Assembly (NCBI RefSeq): GCF_029504395.1
Contig: NZ_JAQFIF010000001.1
Coordinates: 186,001 to 250,000, forward strand
Direction: 5' to 3'
DNA length: 64,000 nucleotides
Source: Arthrobacter sp. ES3-54
Lineage (GTDB): Bacteria > Actinomycetota > Actinomycetes > Actinomycetales > Micrococcaceae
A model generated the notes under the pieces. The model did not search any database. It saw only the letters and a program-made list of their open reading frames with translations, and was not told where the DNA came from. Shown in pieces: positions 7,720 to 18,365 of the stretch. Made by a program: the position numbers and the translations under genes. Every line of letters starts with the position of its first letter. Position 1 is the first letter of the stretch.

Positions 7720-8415
7720 CTAGGATGCCGCGGCGTCCAGCGCCGCCAGCAGCGCACCCGCGGCGTGGGCCGGATCAGCGGCGTCGGTGATCGCCCGGAC
7801 CACCACGATCCGCCGGGCGCCGGCCTCGACTACCTGCTCCACATTGCTCAGGTCGATCCCGCCGATCGCGAACCACGGCATGACGCCGTCCACCTTGCCG
7901 GTTCCCTCAGCGTCCGCCCGGCCGATCGCCTGGGCGGCGTAGCGCATCAGGTCGAGGCCGACGGCGGCGCGTCCCGGCTTGGTGGGCGTGGCCCACACGG
8001 GGCCTACGCAGAAATAGTCGAGTCCTTTGCGGCTGGGCGCGGCAGCAATGGCGGCGTCCACCTGTTTGGGGCTGTGGGTGGACAGGCCGATCACGGCATC
8101 CTTGCCCAGGAAGCCGCGGGCGGCGTCGAGCGAAATGTCCTTCTGGCCGATATGGAACACCGGTGCCCCGGACAAGGAGGCGATGTCCGCCCGGTCGTTG
8201 ACGGCCCAAAGCCGTCCGTGGCGCTGGGCTGCGGCGTGCAGGACCTCCAGGAGTTCGAGTTCCTCGGCTGCCTCGAGTGATTTGTCGCGCAACTGGATGA
8301 TGTCCACCCCGCCGGCGAAGGCGGCGTCAACGAAGTCCTCGAAGTCGCCGCGGCCCCTGCGGGCGTCAGTGCACAAGTAGAGGCGGGCGGTGGTGTGGAG
8401 GGAGTCCTGGCTCAT
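7720..8415 (-). CDS. thiE: Thiamine-phosphate synthase
   Basis: A 231-residue TIM-barrel enzyme that joins hydroxymethylpyrimidine diphosphate to thiazole phosphate carboxylate or thiazole phosphate, forming thiamin phosphate. Family signatures are [43 protein letters not shown] and the phosphate loop [10 protein letters not shown]. The ATG lies 6 nt after TAGGCT, so thiE is probably leaderless. It diverges from the TPP riboswitch-controlled thiO-thiS-thiG genes and is not itself preceded by a riboswitch. The assignment is firm. Confidence 0.96.
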   Translation of the reverse strand: MSQDSLHTTARLYLCTDARRGRGDFEDFVDAAFAGGVDIIQLRDKSLEAAEELELLEVLHAAAQRHGRLWAVNDRADIASLSGAPVFHIGQKDISLDAARGFLGKDAVIGLSTHSPKQVDAAIAAAPSRKGLDYFCVGPVWATPTKPGRAAVGLDLMRYAAQAIGRADAEGTGKVDGVMPWFAIGGIDLSNVEQVVEAGARRIVVVRAITDAADPAHAAGALLAALDAAAS

Positions 8416-8440
8416 GGGTCCAGCCTAGTTCCTCTAAACT
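8416..8440. promoter_or_regulatory. Back-to-back promoters of thiE and the thiO leader
   Basis: The minus-strand -10 of thiE is TAGGCT (8427-8422), 6 nt before its ATG. The plus-strand -10 for the riboswitch transcript is TAAACT (8435-8440), placing the start near 8447. Only 7 bp separate the hexamers, so the two promoters cannot both be occupied at once. Confidence 0.55.
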
Positions 8441-8449
8441 GGGCGCATA

Positions 8450-8546
8450 CCGCGGGAGCCCGCAGCAGCCATGTCGCCGCTGCACGGCTGAGAGGGCGTC
8501 AGAGCCGACCGCTTGACCTGATCCGGCTAGTACCGGCGTAGGGAAG
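8450..8546 (+). promoter_or_regulatory. TPP riboswitch (THI element)
   Basis: Conserved landmarks are present in order: CTGAGAGG (8488-8495), the TTGACCTGAT segment (8513-8522) and the closing TACCGGCGTAGGGA, with a GC-rich stem-loop before them. It lies 11 nt before the thiO start and overlaps its ribosome site GGGAAGGA. No terminator stem followed by U residues is evident, so control by sequestering the ribosome site is more likely than attenuation. It should repress thiO-thiS-thiG when thiamin diphosphate is plentiful. Confidence 0.93.
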
Positions 8547-8556
8547 GAATTTTTTT

Positions 8557-10948
<2,392 letters not shown>

Positions 10949-11006
10949 GTCCGGCCGCTCCCGGCAGGCCGCCGGTCTTGTCGGTCAACCAGTGAAGGAG
11001 ACTGTC

Positions 11007-11675
11007 ATGGCAGCCACGGATGACATCCTCACCCGCCCCCAGCTCGACGAAGCGCTCGCAGGCCTGCCGGACTGGCGGTACCGCCTCGGCGGGCTGGTGA
11101 CCGTGTACAAGGCGCCGACGGCGGCCGCGGCGCTCGAGCTGATCGCCGCCGTCGGGCGCCTCGCCGAAGAGCAGAACCACCACCCGGACCTGGACTGGCG
11201 CTACAACCGGGTCTTTCTTCGCTACAGTTCCCACGACGCCGGCACCGAGGTGACGCCGCGGGACGTCAAGGCTGCGGCGGCGGCCAGCGTGGCGGCCGCC
11301 GCAGTCGGGGCCACCGCGCAACCGGGGCTGTACCGCACCGTGGAAGTAGCCATCGATTCCGAGAATCCCGCCGGGATTACGGAGGTCTGGCGGGTCGCCC
11401 TCGGTTACCGCAAGGGCAGGTTCGGGGATCTCACGGACCCCTACGGCCGCGGCCCTTCGCTCCGGTTCCGGGAAACGACCACTCCAAGCGCCAGCCGCAT
11501 CCAATTGGACATCCACCGGAGCAAGGCCGAATCCGGCCCGGTACTGGACCAGACCGCGGCTATCGGGGCCTCAATGAACCGTGACCACGCACCCAACTTG
11601 GTGGTCACGGATGCACAGGGAAACCGGCTGTGCCTGTGTACCGAGGACGGCCACGGGCCGGACGTGCCGGCGTAA
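11007..11675 (+). CDS. Pterin-4a-carbinolamine dehydratase fused to a glyoxalase-like domain
   Basis: A 222-residue two-domain protein. Residues 1-95 match the PCD/DCoH family, with the active-site stretch EEQNHHPDLDWRYNRV. These enzymes dehydrate 4a-hydroxytetrahydrobiopterin, but many bacteria carrying them lack pterin hydroxylases. Residues about 108-222 resemble half of a glyoxalase/VOC fold ending in LVVTDAQGNRLCLC. The start is an ATG with GAAGGAG upstream, 58 nt after thiG, so it may be read with the thiamin genes. Pterin and thiamin metabolism have no established link here. The domain calls are solid, the substrate is unknown. Confidence 0.85.
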   Translation: MAATDDILTRPQLDEALAGLPDWRYRLGGLVTVYKAPTAAAALELIAAVGRLAEEQNHHPDLDWRYNRVFLRYSSHDAGTEVTPRDVKAAAAASVAAAAVGATAQPGLYRTVEVAIDSENPAGITEVWRVALGYRKGRFGDLTDPYGRGPSLRFRETTTPSASRIQLDIHRSKAESGPVLDQTAAIGASMNRDHAPNLVVTDAQGNRLCLCTEDGHGPDVPA

Positions 11676-11715
11676 GGCACTGCACTGCCGGTGCCCCCTG
11701 CCGGGGTATGCGCAG

Positions 11716-12018
11716 CTAAAGCTTCAAGATGGTGGTGAGCCGCTCGGTGTCCTGCCGGGTCCGGGTCTTGCCGAGGTACACCACGGCCGCGATCGAGGCC
11801 GCAGTGCCCAGGACCATCGGCAGGATCCACGGGATCCAGGTCAGGCCCGGCTGGTAGCCGAGTCCGGCCGCAATGAAGATGATCCAGCTCAACATGCCGA
11901 CGGACGCTGCGACTCCGGCCGGGACACTGACACCGTATTTCGTGTGCCGCTTGTCGTTGGCCCACACCACGAAGCCCGCAGCAACGGTCACCAGGGCGAC
12001 CACAATCAGGGAAAGCAT
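11716..12018 (-). CDS. Small three-helix membrane protein, unknown function
   Basis: A 100-residue protein with a hydrophobic N-terminal segment (LIVVALVTVAAGFVVWAND), a second near residues 39-55 and a third near 65-82, then a charged C-terminus (GKTRTRQDTERLTTILKL). No conserved motif was recognised. A ribosome site GAGGTG precedes the ATG. It lies alone between two differently organised units and converges on the pterin dehydratase fusion. The reading frame is convincing by composition and by the alternation of membrane and charged segments. Confidence 0.7.
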   Translation of the reverse strand: MLSLIVVALVTVAAGFVVWANDKRHTKYGVSVPAGVAASVGMLSWIIFIAAGLGYQPGLTWIPWILPMVLGTAASIAAVVYLGKTRTRQDTERLTTILKL

Positions 12019-12131
12019 TCAGGACACCTCACACTTGTGAAGAAAACGACATTGAAGAAAACGGCAGTGCAAAACGGTACTGAAGGATTCAGCCGGGACG
12101 CTGCTCCAACGGCGGCCCCGGACGGCCAGGG

Positions 12132-12356
12132 CTAGAGCGCGCCGAAGCCGACGCGGCGGGCCTCTTCTGCTCCGATTTCCACGTAGCCCAGGACATTGGC
12201 GGGGACGATCACCAGGCGGCCCTTGTCGTCCTTCAGCCGCAGTTCGCCGCCCTTGGCGATCGCGTCGCCGACTACCTTGGCGACGGCGTCGGCGTCCTGG
12301 GCCGATTCCAGTACAAGTTCGCGGCCAATGTTCTGAATACCAATCTTTACTTCCAC
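12132..12356 (-). CDS. DUF3107 family protein
   Basis: A 74-residue protein matching the short actinobacterial DUF3107 family (VEVKIGIQNIGREL at the start, EEARRVGFGAL at the end). The function is unknown. The GTG at 12356 was chosen over an ATG 30 bases upstream because GGGAGG lies 7 nt before it and the family begins with this segment. As I recall, DUF3107 genes in actinobacteria often neighbour a TetR regulator and MoeZ, as here. The protein is acidic, with no signal peptide or membrane segment, so it is probably cytosolic. Confidence 0.85.
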   Translation of the reverse strand: MEVKIGIQNIGRELVLESAQDADAVAKVVGDAIAKGGELRLKDDKGRLVIVPANVLGYVEIGAEEARRVGFGAL

Positions 12357-12417
12357 AGCAAGGCCTCCCAGCCAATCAACGTCCAAAAAATGTCTAAGGT
12401 CAATCTCTATTTGTAGT

Positions 12418-13083
12418 CTAGGTCTCTTTGGGGAAGCGGGAGATTCCGCGCCAAGCTAAACGGTAAATGAGGTCGCTGGCCACATCGAGATCGAGGTTCC
12501 CATCGGTTTCCAGCCAGTACCGGGCGCTCACGTGGGCCATCCCGGCGAGTCCGCGGCCCAGCAGCTGGGCTTCCAGTTCGGGCAGCTTGGTGTCCTCGGC
12601 GATGACGTGGGCGACGGCGTCGGCAAAGGTCTTGTTGAACGTTTCCAGCCGCGCACTGACGTCGGGATCGTTGATCAGGTCCGATTCGAAGACGAGCCGG
12701 TGCGCCTGGTCGTCGTGGGCGATGAAGCGGAAGTAGGCGCGCATGACCGCTTGGACGCGTTCGTCATTGTCTGTGGTGGAATTCAGGGCGCCAAGCAGCA
12801 GATCGATCAGCTTGCTGAGGTGGCTGTCCAGCAGCGCCAGGTAGAGGTCGCGCTTGGAAGGGAAGTGCTGGTACAGCACCGGCTTGCTGACATGGGCGGT
12901 CTCGGCGATCTCATCCATGGCGGCGCCGTGGTAGCCGTTCGCGACGAAAACTTCCTGCGCAGCCGCCAGCAGCTGCGCCCGGCGTTCGTCACGGGGCAGG
13001 CGTGCCGAGCGCTGTCCGCTCCGCGTCTGTCCGGCCGGCGGCTTGCCGGTCTCGTCCCGCTCCACCGGTGCCTGATGAACCAC
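12418..13083 (-). CDS. TetR-family transcriptional regulator
   Basis: A 221-residue regulator with a typical TetR N-terminal helix-turn-helix (about residues 35-80): LLAAAQEVFVANGYHGAAMD followed by IAETAHVSKPVLYQHFPSKR. The C-terminal two thirds form the ligand and dimer domain. The start was placed at a GTG (VVHQAP) with AGAAGG 7 nt upstream; the 15 residues before it would be basic and unlike the family. The gene diverges from moeZ. The 12-bp palindrome at 13112-13123, 29 bp before its start, is a candidate autoregulatory operator. The inducer and targets are unknown. Confidence 0.88.
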   Translation of the reverse strand: MVHQAPVERDETGKPPAGQTRSGQRSARLPRDERRAQLLAAAQEVFVANGYHGAAMDEIAETAHVSKPVLYQHFPSKRDLYLALLDSHLSKLIDLLLGALNSTTDNDERVQAVMRAYFRFIAHDDQAHRLVFESDLINDPDVSARLETFNKTFADAVAHVIAEDTKLPELEAQLLGRGLAGMAHVSARYWLETDGNLDLDVASDLIYRLAWRGISRFPKET

Positions 13084-13111
13084 TGTCGGCCTTCTTTCCC
13101 TTTTCACCCCA

Positions 13112-13123
13112 ATTGCGCGCAAT
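13112..13123. promoter_or_regulatory. Perfect 12-bp palindrome, candidate TetR operator
   Basis: ATTGCGCGCAAT is its own reverse complement and lies in the tetR-moeZ intergenic region, 29 bp upstream of the TetR start. GCACTCAA is repeated directly at 13125-13132 and 13156-13163. TetR proteins commonly bind palindromes between divergent genes, so autoregulation is plausible but untested. Confidence 0.4.
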
Positions 13124-13209
13124 CGCACTCAACTGCACTTGTACTGATCTACCTTGCACTCAATTACACCTTACGCGCGGGTAATATGACCTGGCGGTAT
13201 CTTCGGGCA

Positions 13210-13220
13210 TAGATTGAAGT
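13210..13220 (+). promoter_or_regulatory. Leaderless -10 element of moeZ
   Basis: TAGATT (13210-13215) matches TAnnnT and lies 5 nt before the ATG. No ribosome site is present, so a leaderless transcript is predicted. Confidence 0.5.
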
Positions 13221-14444
13221 ATGGCTTCCAAGTTCACCGCCACCGGTGCCCCCGCAACCGCCAAGACGCAGCTGGATCCGCGGCCCGGACCGCTGGTTGA
13301 TCCGGCAGGGGACCTCAGCCCCGACGAGGTGGAACGCTACTCGCGCCACCTGATCATTCCGGAGATCGGCGCGATCGGCCAGCGACGCCTTAAGAACGCG
13401 AAAGTTCTCGTTATCGGGGCCGGCGGCCTCGGCTCCCCGGCCCTGCTCTATCTCGCCGCCGCCGGGGTCGGCACCCTTGGCATCGTTGATGACGACGACG
13501 TCGACCTCAGCAATCTGCAGCGCCAGATCATCCACGGCGTCGCGGATGTGGGCCGGCCCAAAATCGAGTCCGCCGCCGATGCCATTGCGGCCCTGAACCC
13601 GCTCGTGGACGTCCGGCTCCACAACCTCCGCCTCGACGCGTCCAACGCACTGGAACTCTTCGCCGGCTACGACCTCATCCTCGACGGCGCCGACAACTTT
13701 GCCACCCGTTACCTCGTCAACGACGCCGCCGCCATCCTCGGCAAACCCTACGTCTGGGGATCGATCTTCCGTTTCGACGGCCAGGTCAGCGTCTTTTGGG
13801 AACAGCACGGGCCCACCTACCGGGACCTCTACCCGGAGGCGCCGCCGGCCGGATCCGTGCCGTCCTGCGGTGAAGGCGGCGTGTTCGGCATGCTGTGCGC
13901 CGCCGTCGGAGCGCTGATGGTGACCGAGGCCGTCAAGCTGATCACCGGCGTCGGCCGGTCCCTGCTGGGCCGGCTGGCCCTCTATGACGCGCTCGGCGGC
14001 ACCTGGCGCGAGATCAAGGTGGCCCGGGACCCCGAGGCGTTGCGCATCACGGAACTTACCGATTACGAGGCATTCTGCGGGATAACCCCGACGGCGGATG
14101 CCGGCACCGAGCACACTGTGACGGCGACCCAGCTCGCCACCATGCTGGCCTCGCGCAAGGCCGGCCTCAAAGACTTCCACCTGATTGACGTGCGGGAGCA
14201 AGGGGAGTACGAGATTGTCCGCATTGACGGGTCGGAGCTGATCCCGCAGGGCCGCATCCTTGCCGGGGAGGCGTGGCAGGAACTGCCCCAGGATGCCGAA
14301 ATCGTCTTCCACTGCAAGGGCGGAACACGTTCCGCCGCCGTCTTGTCCGCAGCCCGCGCCGCCGGGTACGAGCGCGTCAGCCACCTCGAGGGCGGCATTC
14401 TCGCCTGGGTCCGGGACGTGGAACCCGGGAAGCCGGTGTACTGA
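13221..14444 (+). CDS. moeZ: Sulfur-carrier adenylyltransferase/sulfurtransferase MoeZ
   Basis: A 407-residue two-domain enzyme. An E1-like ThiF/MoeB domain (about 35-290) carries the nucleotide loop GAGGLGSP and the cysteine motif SCGEGGVFG (C216). A C-terminal rhodanese domain (about 300-407) has the active-site loop CKGGTRS (C365). It adenylates the Gly-Gly end of sulfur carriers and supplies persulfide sulfur. The zinc-binding CxxC pairs of E. coli MoeB are absent, as in MoeZ proteins. With no thiF nearby, it probably activates ThiS as well as molybdopterin carriers. It is probably transcribed leaderless and followed by an SDR gene. Confidence 0.93.
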   Translation: MASKFTATGAPATAKTQLDPRPGPLVDPAGDLSPDEVERYSRHLIIPEIGAIGQRRLKNAKVLVIGAGGLGSPALLYLAAAGVGTLGIVDDDDVDLSNLQRQIIHGVADVGRPKIESAADAIAALNPLVDVRLHNLRLDASNALELFAGYDLILDGADNFATRYLVNDAAAILGKPYVWGSIFRFDGQVSVFWEQHGPTYRDLYPEAPPAGSVPSCGEGGVFGMLCAAVGALMVTEAVKLITGVGRSLLGRLALYDALGGTWREIKVARDPEALRITELTDYEAFCGITPTADAGTEHTVTATQLATMLASRKAGLKDFHLIDVREQGEYEIVRIDGSELIPQGRILAGEAWQELPQDAEIVFHCKGGTRSAAVLSAARAAGYERVSHLEGGILAWVRDVEPGKPVY

Positions 14445-14541
14445 GGCCAACCCGGCGACCCGGGCATCCGGCCAACCGGCCGTCCACGTCGCGGCCGATC
14501 AACCCTGCGTCGAGCGGCGCCCTCCTACGAAAGGCCTGGCC

Positions 14542-15561
14542 ATGAGCGAGGAAAATACCGTGACGTCCCAGCGGAAGATTGGCTCCGGCTTTGGCCGGGA
14601 TTCGACGGCGGCCGAGGTCATTGCCGGCATCGACCTGACCGGGAAGACCGCGATCGTCACGGGCGGCTACTCGGGACTGGGCCTGGAGACCGTGCGGGCA
14701 CTCGCCTCCGCCGGCGCCGCCGTTGTGGTGCCGGCCCGCCGCCCGGAGCATGCCCGGGATGTCCTCGCTGATTCCGGCCTGACGCCGGCAACCGAAGGCG
14801 GCGATGTCAGCGTTGCCGAACTGGATCTAGCGGACCAAGGCAGCGTGAAGGAGTTCGCCGCCGCCTTCCTGGCCGGCGCGGCGCCCGGCGCAGGCCGCAG
14901 CCTGGACATCCTCATCAACAACGCCGCCATCATGGCAAGTCCGGAGCGGAAGGTGGGTCCCGGCTGGGAATCGCAGTTCGCCACGAACCACCTGGGCCAT
15001 TTTGCCCTCACCAACCTGCTGTGGCCCGCGCTTGCAGCGGCGCGGGGCGCCCGGGTGGTCTCGCTGTCCTCCACCGGCCACAAGCTCTCGGGGATCCGTT
15101 TCGATGACATCAATTTCGACGCCGGCTACGACAAGTGGCGGGCCTACGGCCAGGCAAAGACGGCCAACGCGCTCTTCGCCGTCCAGCTCGACGCCCTGGG
15201 CCGGGAATTTGGCGTGCGCGCCTTCGCCGTGCATCCCGGCGGGATCATGACGGAACTGCAGCGGCACCTGCCGCGGGAGGAGATGATCGCCGCGGGTTGG
15301 ATGGACGAGCACGGCAAGCTCGACCCGCGCTTCAAAACACCCGCGCAGGGCGCCGCCACTTCGGTCTGGGCCGCGACGGCACCGGCGCTCGAGGGAATGG
15401 GCGGCGTTTACTGCGAGGACTGCGACATCGCCGAGCCCACGGTGCCGGGATCGCCCGAAGCGAGGATCAGGGGCGTGGATGCCCATGCGGTGGACCGGGA
15501 GGCCGCCGCGCGGCTGTGGCAGATGTCGGCCGACATGACCGGGATCAACGCCTTCCGCTGA
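14542..15561 (+). CDS. Short-chain dehydrogenase/reductase (retinol dehydrogenase-like)
   Basis: A 339-residue classical SDR oxidoreductase. The cofactor loop is TGGYSGLG (from T40), the structural NNAAIM motif follows, and the catalytic set is Ser177 in SLSSTGHK with Y202 and K206 in YGQAK. A 30-residue N-terminal extension and a long C-terminal loop resemble the mammalian retinol dehydrogenase/WWOX-like branch often found in actinobacteria. Arg41-like residues for NADPH are not obvious after beta-2, so cofactor preference is open. The start is ATG with AAAGG upstream, 97 nt after moeZ. The substrate is unknown. Confidence 0.88.
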   Translation: MSEENTVTSQRKIGSGFGRDSTAAEVIAGIDLTGKTAIVTGGYSGLGLETVRALASAGAAVVVPARRPEHARDVLADSGLTPATEGGDVSVAELDLADQGSVKEFAAAFLAGAAPGAGRSLDILINNAAIMASPERKVGPGWESQFATNHLGHFALTNLLWPALAAARGARVVSLSSTGHKLSGIRFDDINFDAGYDKWRAYGQAKTANALFAVQLDALGREFGVRAFAVHPGGIMTELQRHLPREEMIAAGWMDEHGKLDPRFKTPAQGAATSVWAATAPALEGMGGVYCEDCDIAEPTVPGSPEARIRGVDAHAVDREAAARLWQMSADMTGINAFR

Positions 15562-15646
15562 TGAGCACCGGCAGGCACCGATAAGCACCGGTAGGCCGCG
15601 GACGGCGCTGACTGCGCGGGGCGGCTACGCCCGAGGGCCTCTGCAG

Positions 15647-17041
15647 TTACGCGGTTTCGCGGATGTCGCCCGCGCCGGAGATGTGGTCCCCAGGGTTGTG
15701 GTCGCCAGGGTTGTGGACAGCGGCGATGTGGTCGACGGGGCACGCCGCCGCGGAACCGGCAGCACCCGAGGCCGGTGCGCCGGCGGAGGGCTCCACCGTG
15801 ATGCCGTACAGCGCCTCAAGACCGGCAATGTAGGTCTCCTGCTGTCCGTTGGAGGCCAGTTCGCGCGCCCGGACGGTGGGGATGTGCAGCAGTTGTTTCA
15901 CCATGCGGCGCAGGGCGAATTCGACTTCCTCGGCGGCGGCGGTGCAGCCGTGCCGCGCCCGGACCTTTTCCATCTCCGCGTCCAGGACGTTCATCGTGTG
16001 GCGGCGCAAGGCGACAATCGCCGAGTCCACGGACCGTGCCTCGCGCTCCTGCTCAAAGGCGCTGGCCGCCCCGGACACGATGCTGCTGGCCTGCTCGAGC
16101 GACTCGGCCTGTTCCTGCGGCGCGGCCAGCCGGACGGATTCGAGCGTGAGCAGTTCCACGCCGTCGAGATCGCCGACGGCGGGGTCGAAATCGTGGGTCA
16201 GGGCTAGGTCAATCGCGATGAGCGGCTGGGGCGAGTTCGCCCGGATCCGGGCGAGATCGTCCGCTTCGACCCGGCTGTCGGAGCCGCTGCAGCCGATCAT
16301 GACGTCGGCCGCGGCAACTGCGGCCGGAAGAGTGTCCTCGTCCAGGGCCGTGCCGCCCCGGGTGGCGACGAAGCCGGCGGCCCGGCCGGAGGAGGAATAG
16401 ACGCAGACATCGGTGCAGCCGCGTTCGCGCAGCAGCGACATGGTGGCTCCGGCGTAAGCGCCGGTCCCGAAGACTACAGCTTTCTTGGCGGACCAGTCCG
16501 GGTTTTCCGACAGGTCCGTCGCGAGATCCAGCGCCACGGAGACGATGGACAGGCCGCGCGAACCCAGCGCCGTTTGGGCGCCGACGTCCTTGGCGGTCTT
16601 GGATGCGGCCTGGAACAGCCGGACCAGGCCGGAGCTGGCGGTGCCCTCGTGCTGGGCGGTGATCAAGGCGCGGCGCACCTGGCCGGCAATTTCGCGTTCG
16701 CCGACCACTGCGGAGTCCAGTCCGGAGCTGACTGCGAAGAGATGCTGGCTGACCTCGGCGCCGGTGCGGGTGCTGAAGGCGCGGGAGACGAGTTGATCGT
16801 TGAGTCCGCTGGCTCCGCTGATCTGGGTGATGAGGGCTGCCCGGGCCGCGTCGACAGCGTCAGGATGCGGGGCTTCACCATAGATTTCAAGGCGGTTGCA
16901 GGTGGCAAGGACAACGGCACCCGCCACGGCCGGCGATCCGGCGAGGGCGGATGTGGCGAGCCCTGAAGCGCCGGTGCTCAACTGAGCAACGGTTTCGAGG
17001 TCGATGTCGGCGTGTGTAGCCACCAATGAAAAAAGAACCAC
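15647..17041 (-). CDS. hemA: Glutamyl-tRNA reductase
   Basis: A 464-residue NADPH-dependent enzyme that reduces glutamyl-tRNA to glutamate-1-semialdehyde, the first committed step of tetrapyrrole synthesis. The catalytic Cys48 is in [13 protein letters not shown]. The specificity region [12 protein letters not shown], a Rossmann domain ([13 protein letters not shown]) and a C-terminal dimerisation helix follow. The C-terminal tail ends in a low-complexity stretch containing [10 protein letters not shown], encoded by two 15-bp tandem units at 15683-15712. The GTG at 17041 opens the conserved N-terminus ([10 protein letters not shown]); GATGGT or TATGAT upstream may be a -10. It diverges from hemE. 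Confidence 0.95.
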   Translation of the reverse strand: MVLFSLVATHADIDLETVAQLSTGASGLATSALAGSPAVAGAVVLATCNRLEIYGEAPHPDAVDAARAALITQISGASGLNDQLVSRAFSTRTGAEVSQHLFAVSSGLDSAVVGEREIAGQVRRALITAQHEGTASSGLVRLFQAASKTAKDVGAQTALGSRGLSIVSVALDLATDLSENPDWSAKKAVVFGTGAYAGATMSLLRERGCTDVCVYSSSGRAAGFVATRGGTALDEDTLPAAVAAADVMIGCSGSDSRVEADDLARIRANSPQPLIAIDLALTHDFDPAVGDLDGVELLTLESVRLAAPQEQAESLEQASSIVSGAASAFEQEREARSVDSAIVALRRHTMNVLDAEMEKVRARHGCTAAAEEVEFALRRMVKQLLHIPTVRARELASNGQQETYIAGLEALYGITVEPSAGAPASGAAGSAAACPVDHIAAVHNPGDHNPGDHISGAGDIRETA

Positions 17042-17169
17042 AGCATCACCATCATAGCTTTTTCGCGCCCGCGTAGAACAACTGTCCCGGCGTGGGTTCA
17101 GGCACGCCGGCCTGTGATTCCCGCCACCGAGCGGCCCAGGATGGGCGGCGTGACAGGCTGTCGTTATCT

Positions 17170-17193
17170 TTTGGGCACAAATTTGGGCACAAT
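17170..17193. repeat. 12-bp tandem repeat between hemA and hemE
   Basis: TTTGGGCACAA occurs at 17170-17180 and 17182-17192, giving a 12-bp unit (TTTGGGCACAA plus A or T) in two direct copies, 8 bp before the hemE start. Direct repeats at one helical turn spacing could bind a regulator, or the second copy could overlap the hemE -10 region (CACAAT, 17188-17193). Confidence 0.6.
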
Positions 17194-17200
17194 CGAAGGC

Positions 17201-18361
17201 ATGACTCCAAGCGCTGCGGCACGTGCCGGCACCACCACATTCAGTATGTCCGAGGGCAATGCTGCCAACGATGGCGGCGTCGTGGATGGCGCCGCCGGCG
17301 GCCTCGATGCCGGGCACCCGCTGATGGACGGCCGCACCGCAAGCTCTCCTCTGATCACCGCCTACCGTGGCGGCAAGCCCTCCCGCCGGCCGGTATGGTT
17401 CATGCGTCAGGCCGGCCGCTCGCTGCCCGAATACCTCAAGATCCGTGAGGGCGTCGCGATGCTCGACTCGTGCCTGCGCCCCGAGCTGGCTTCCGAGATC
17501 ACCCTGCAGCCGGTCCGCCGCCACGACGTCGATGCCGCCATCTTCTTCTCAGACATTGTTATCCCGCTCAAGCTGGCCGGCGTCGGTGTGGACATTGTGC
17601 CCGGTGTCGGACCCGTCCTGGACAAGCCGGTCCGCACGGCTGCGGACGTTGCCGCCCTGCCGCAGCTGACCTGGGAGGCCCTGGAGCCCATCCGCGAAGC
17701 CGTCCGGCTTACGGTGGCCGAACTCGGCAGCACACCGCTGATCGGCTTCGCCGGCGCGCCCTTCACCCTCGCCGCCTACATGGTGGAGGGCAAGCCTTCC
17801 CGCGACCACCTCGGCCCGCGCACCATGATGCACGCCGACCCCGAGACTTGGACTGCGCTGGCCAACTGGGCCGCGGACGCCTCCGGAATGTTCCTCCGCG
17901 CCCAGCTGGAGGCCGGCGCCTCTGCCGGCCAGCTCTTCGACTCTTGGGCCGGTTCGTTGGGACTGGCCGACTACCAGCGCTTCGTTGCGCCGGCGTCGTC
18001 CCGTGCCCTGGACCATGTCCGGCACCTTGGCGCACCGCTGATCCACTTCGGCACCGGCACCTCGGAACTGCTCGTCGCGATGCGCGACGTCGGCGTCGAC
18101 GTCGTGGGGGTCGACTACCGACTGCCGCTGGACGAGGCCAACCGCCGCCTTGGCGGCACCGTTCCTCTGCAGGGCAACATCGACCCGGCCCTGCTCTCGG
18201 CACCGTGGGAGGTCCTCGAAGCGCATGTCCGCGACGTGCTCGCGGCCGGCTCCGCGGCTCCTGGGCACGTGGTGAACCTCGGCCACGGAGTGCCGCCGGA
18301 GACGGATCCTGAGGTGCTCACGCGCGTGGTCGAACTCATCCACTCCATCGCTCCGGAGTAA
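17201..18361 (+). CDS. hemE: Uroporphyrinogen decarboxylase
   Basis: A 386-residue TIM-barrel enzyme that removes the four acetate carboxyls of uroporphyrinogen III to give coproporphyrinogen III, the last intermediate shared by both heme routes. Signatures are [15 protein letters not shown] (R69), the catalytic Asp region [23 protein letters not shown] and the C-terminal [12 protein letters not shown]. About 45 N-terminal residues before [17 protein letters not shown] are not part of the usual family core. The ATG at 17201 is the first after the promoter region. It heads the plus-strand heme genes and is separated from hemY by 4 nt. Confidence 0.95.
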   Translation: MTPSAAARAGTTTFSMSEGNAANDGGVVDGAAGGLDAGHPLMDGRTASSPLITAYRGGKPSRRPVWFMRQAGRSLPEYLKIREGVAMLDSCLRPELASEITLQPVRRHDVDAAIFFSDIVIPLKLAGVGVDIVPGVGPVLDKPVRTAADVAALPQLTWEALEPIREAVRLTVAELGSTPLIGFAGAPFTLAAYMVEGKPSRDHLGPRTMMHADPETWTALANWAADASGMFLRAQLEAGASAGQLFDSWAGSLGLADYQRFVAPASSRALDHVRHLGAPLIHFGTGTSELLVAMRDVGVDVVGVDYRLPLDEANRRLGGTVPLQGNIDPALLSAPWEVLEAHVRDVLAAGSAAPGHVVNLGHGVPPETDPEVLTRVVELIHSIAPE

Positions 18362-18365
18362 GAGC

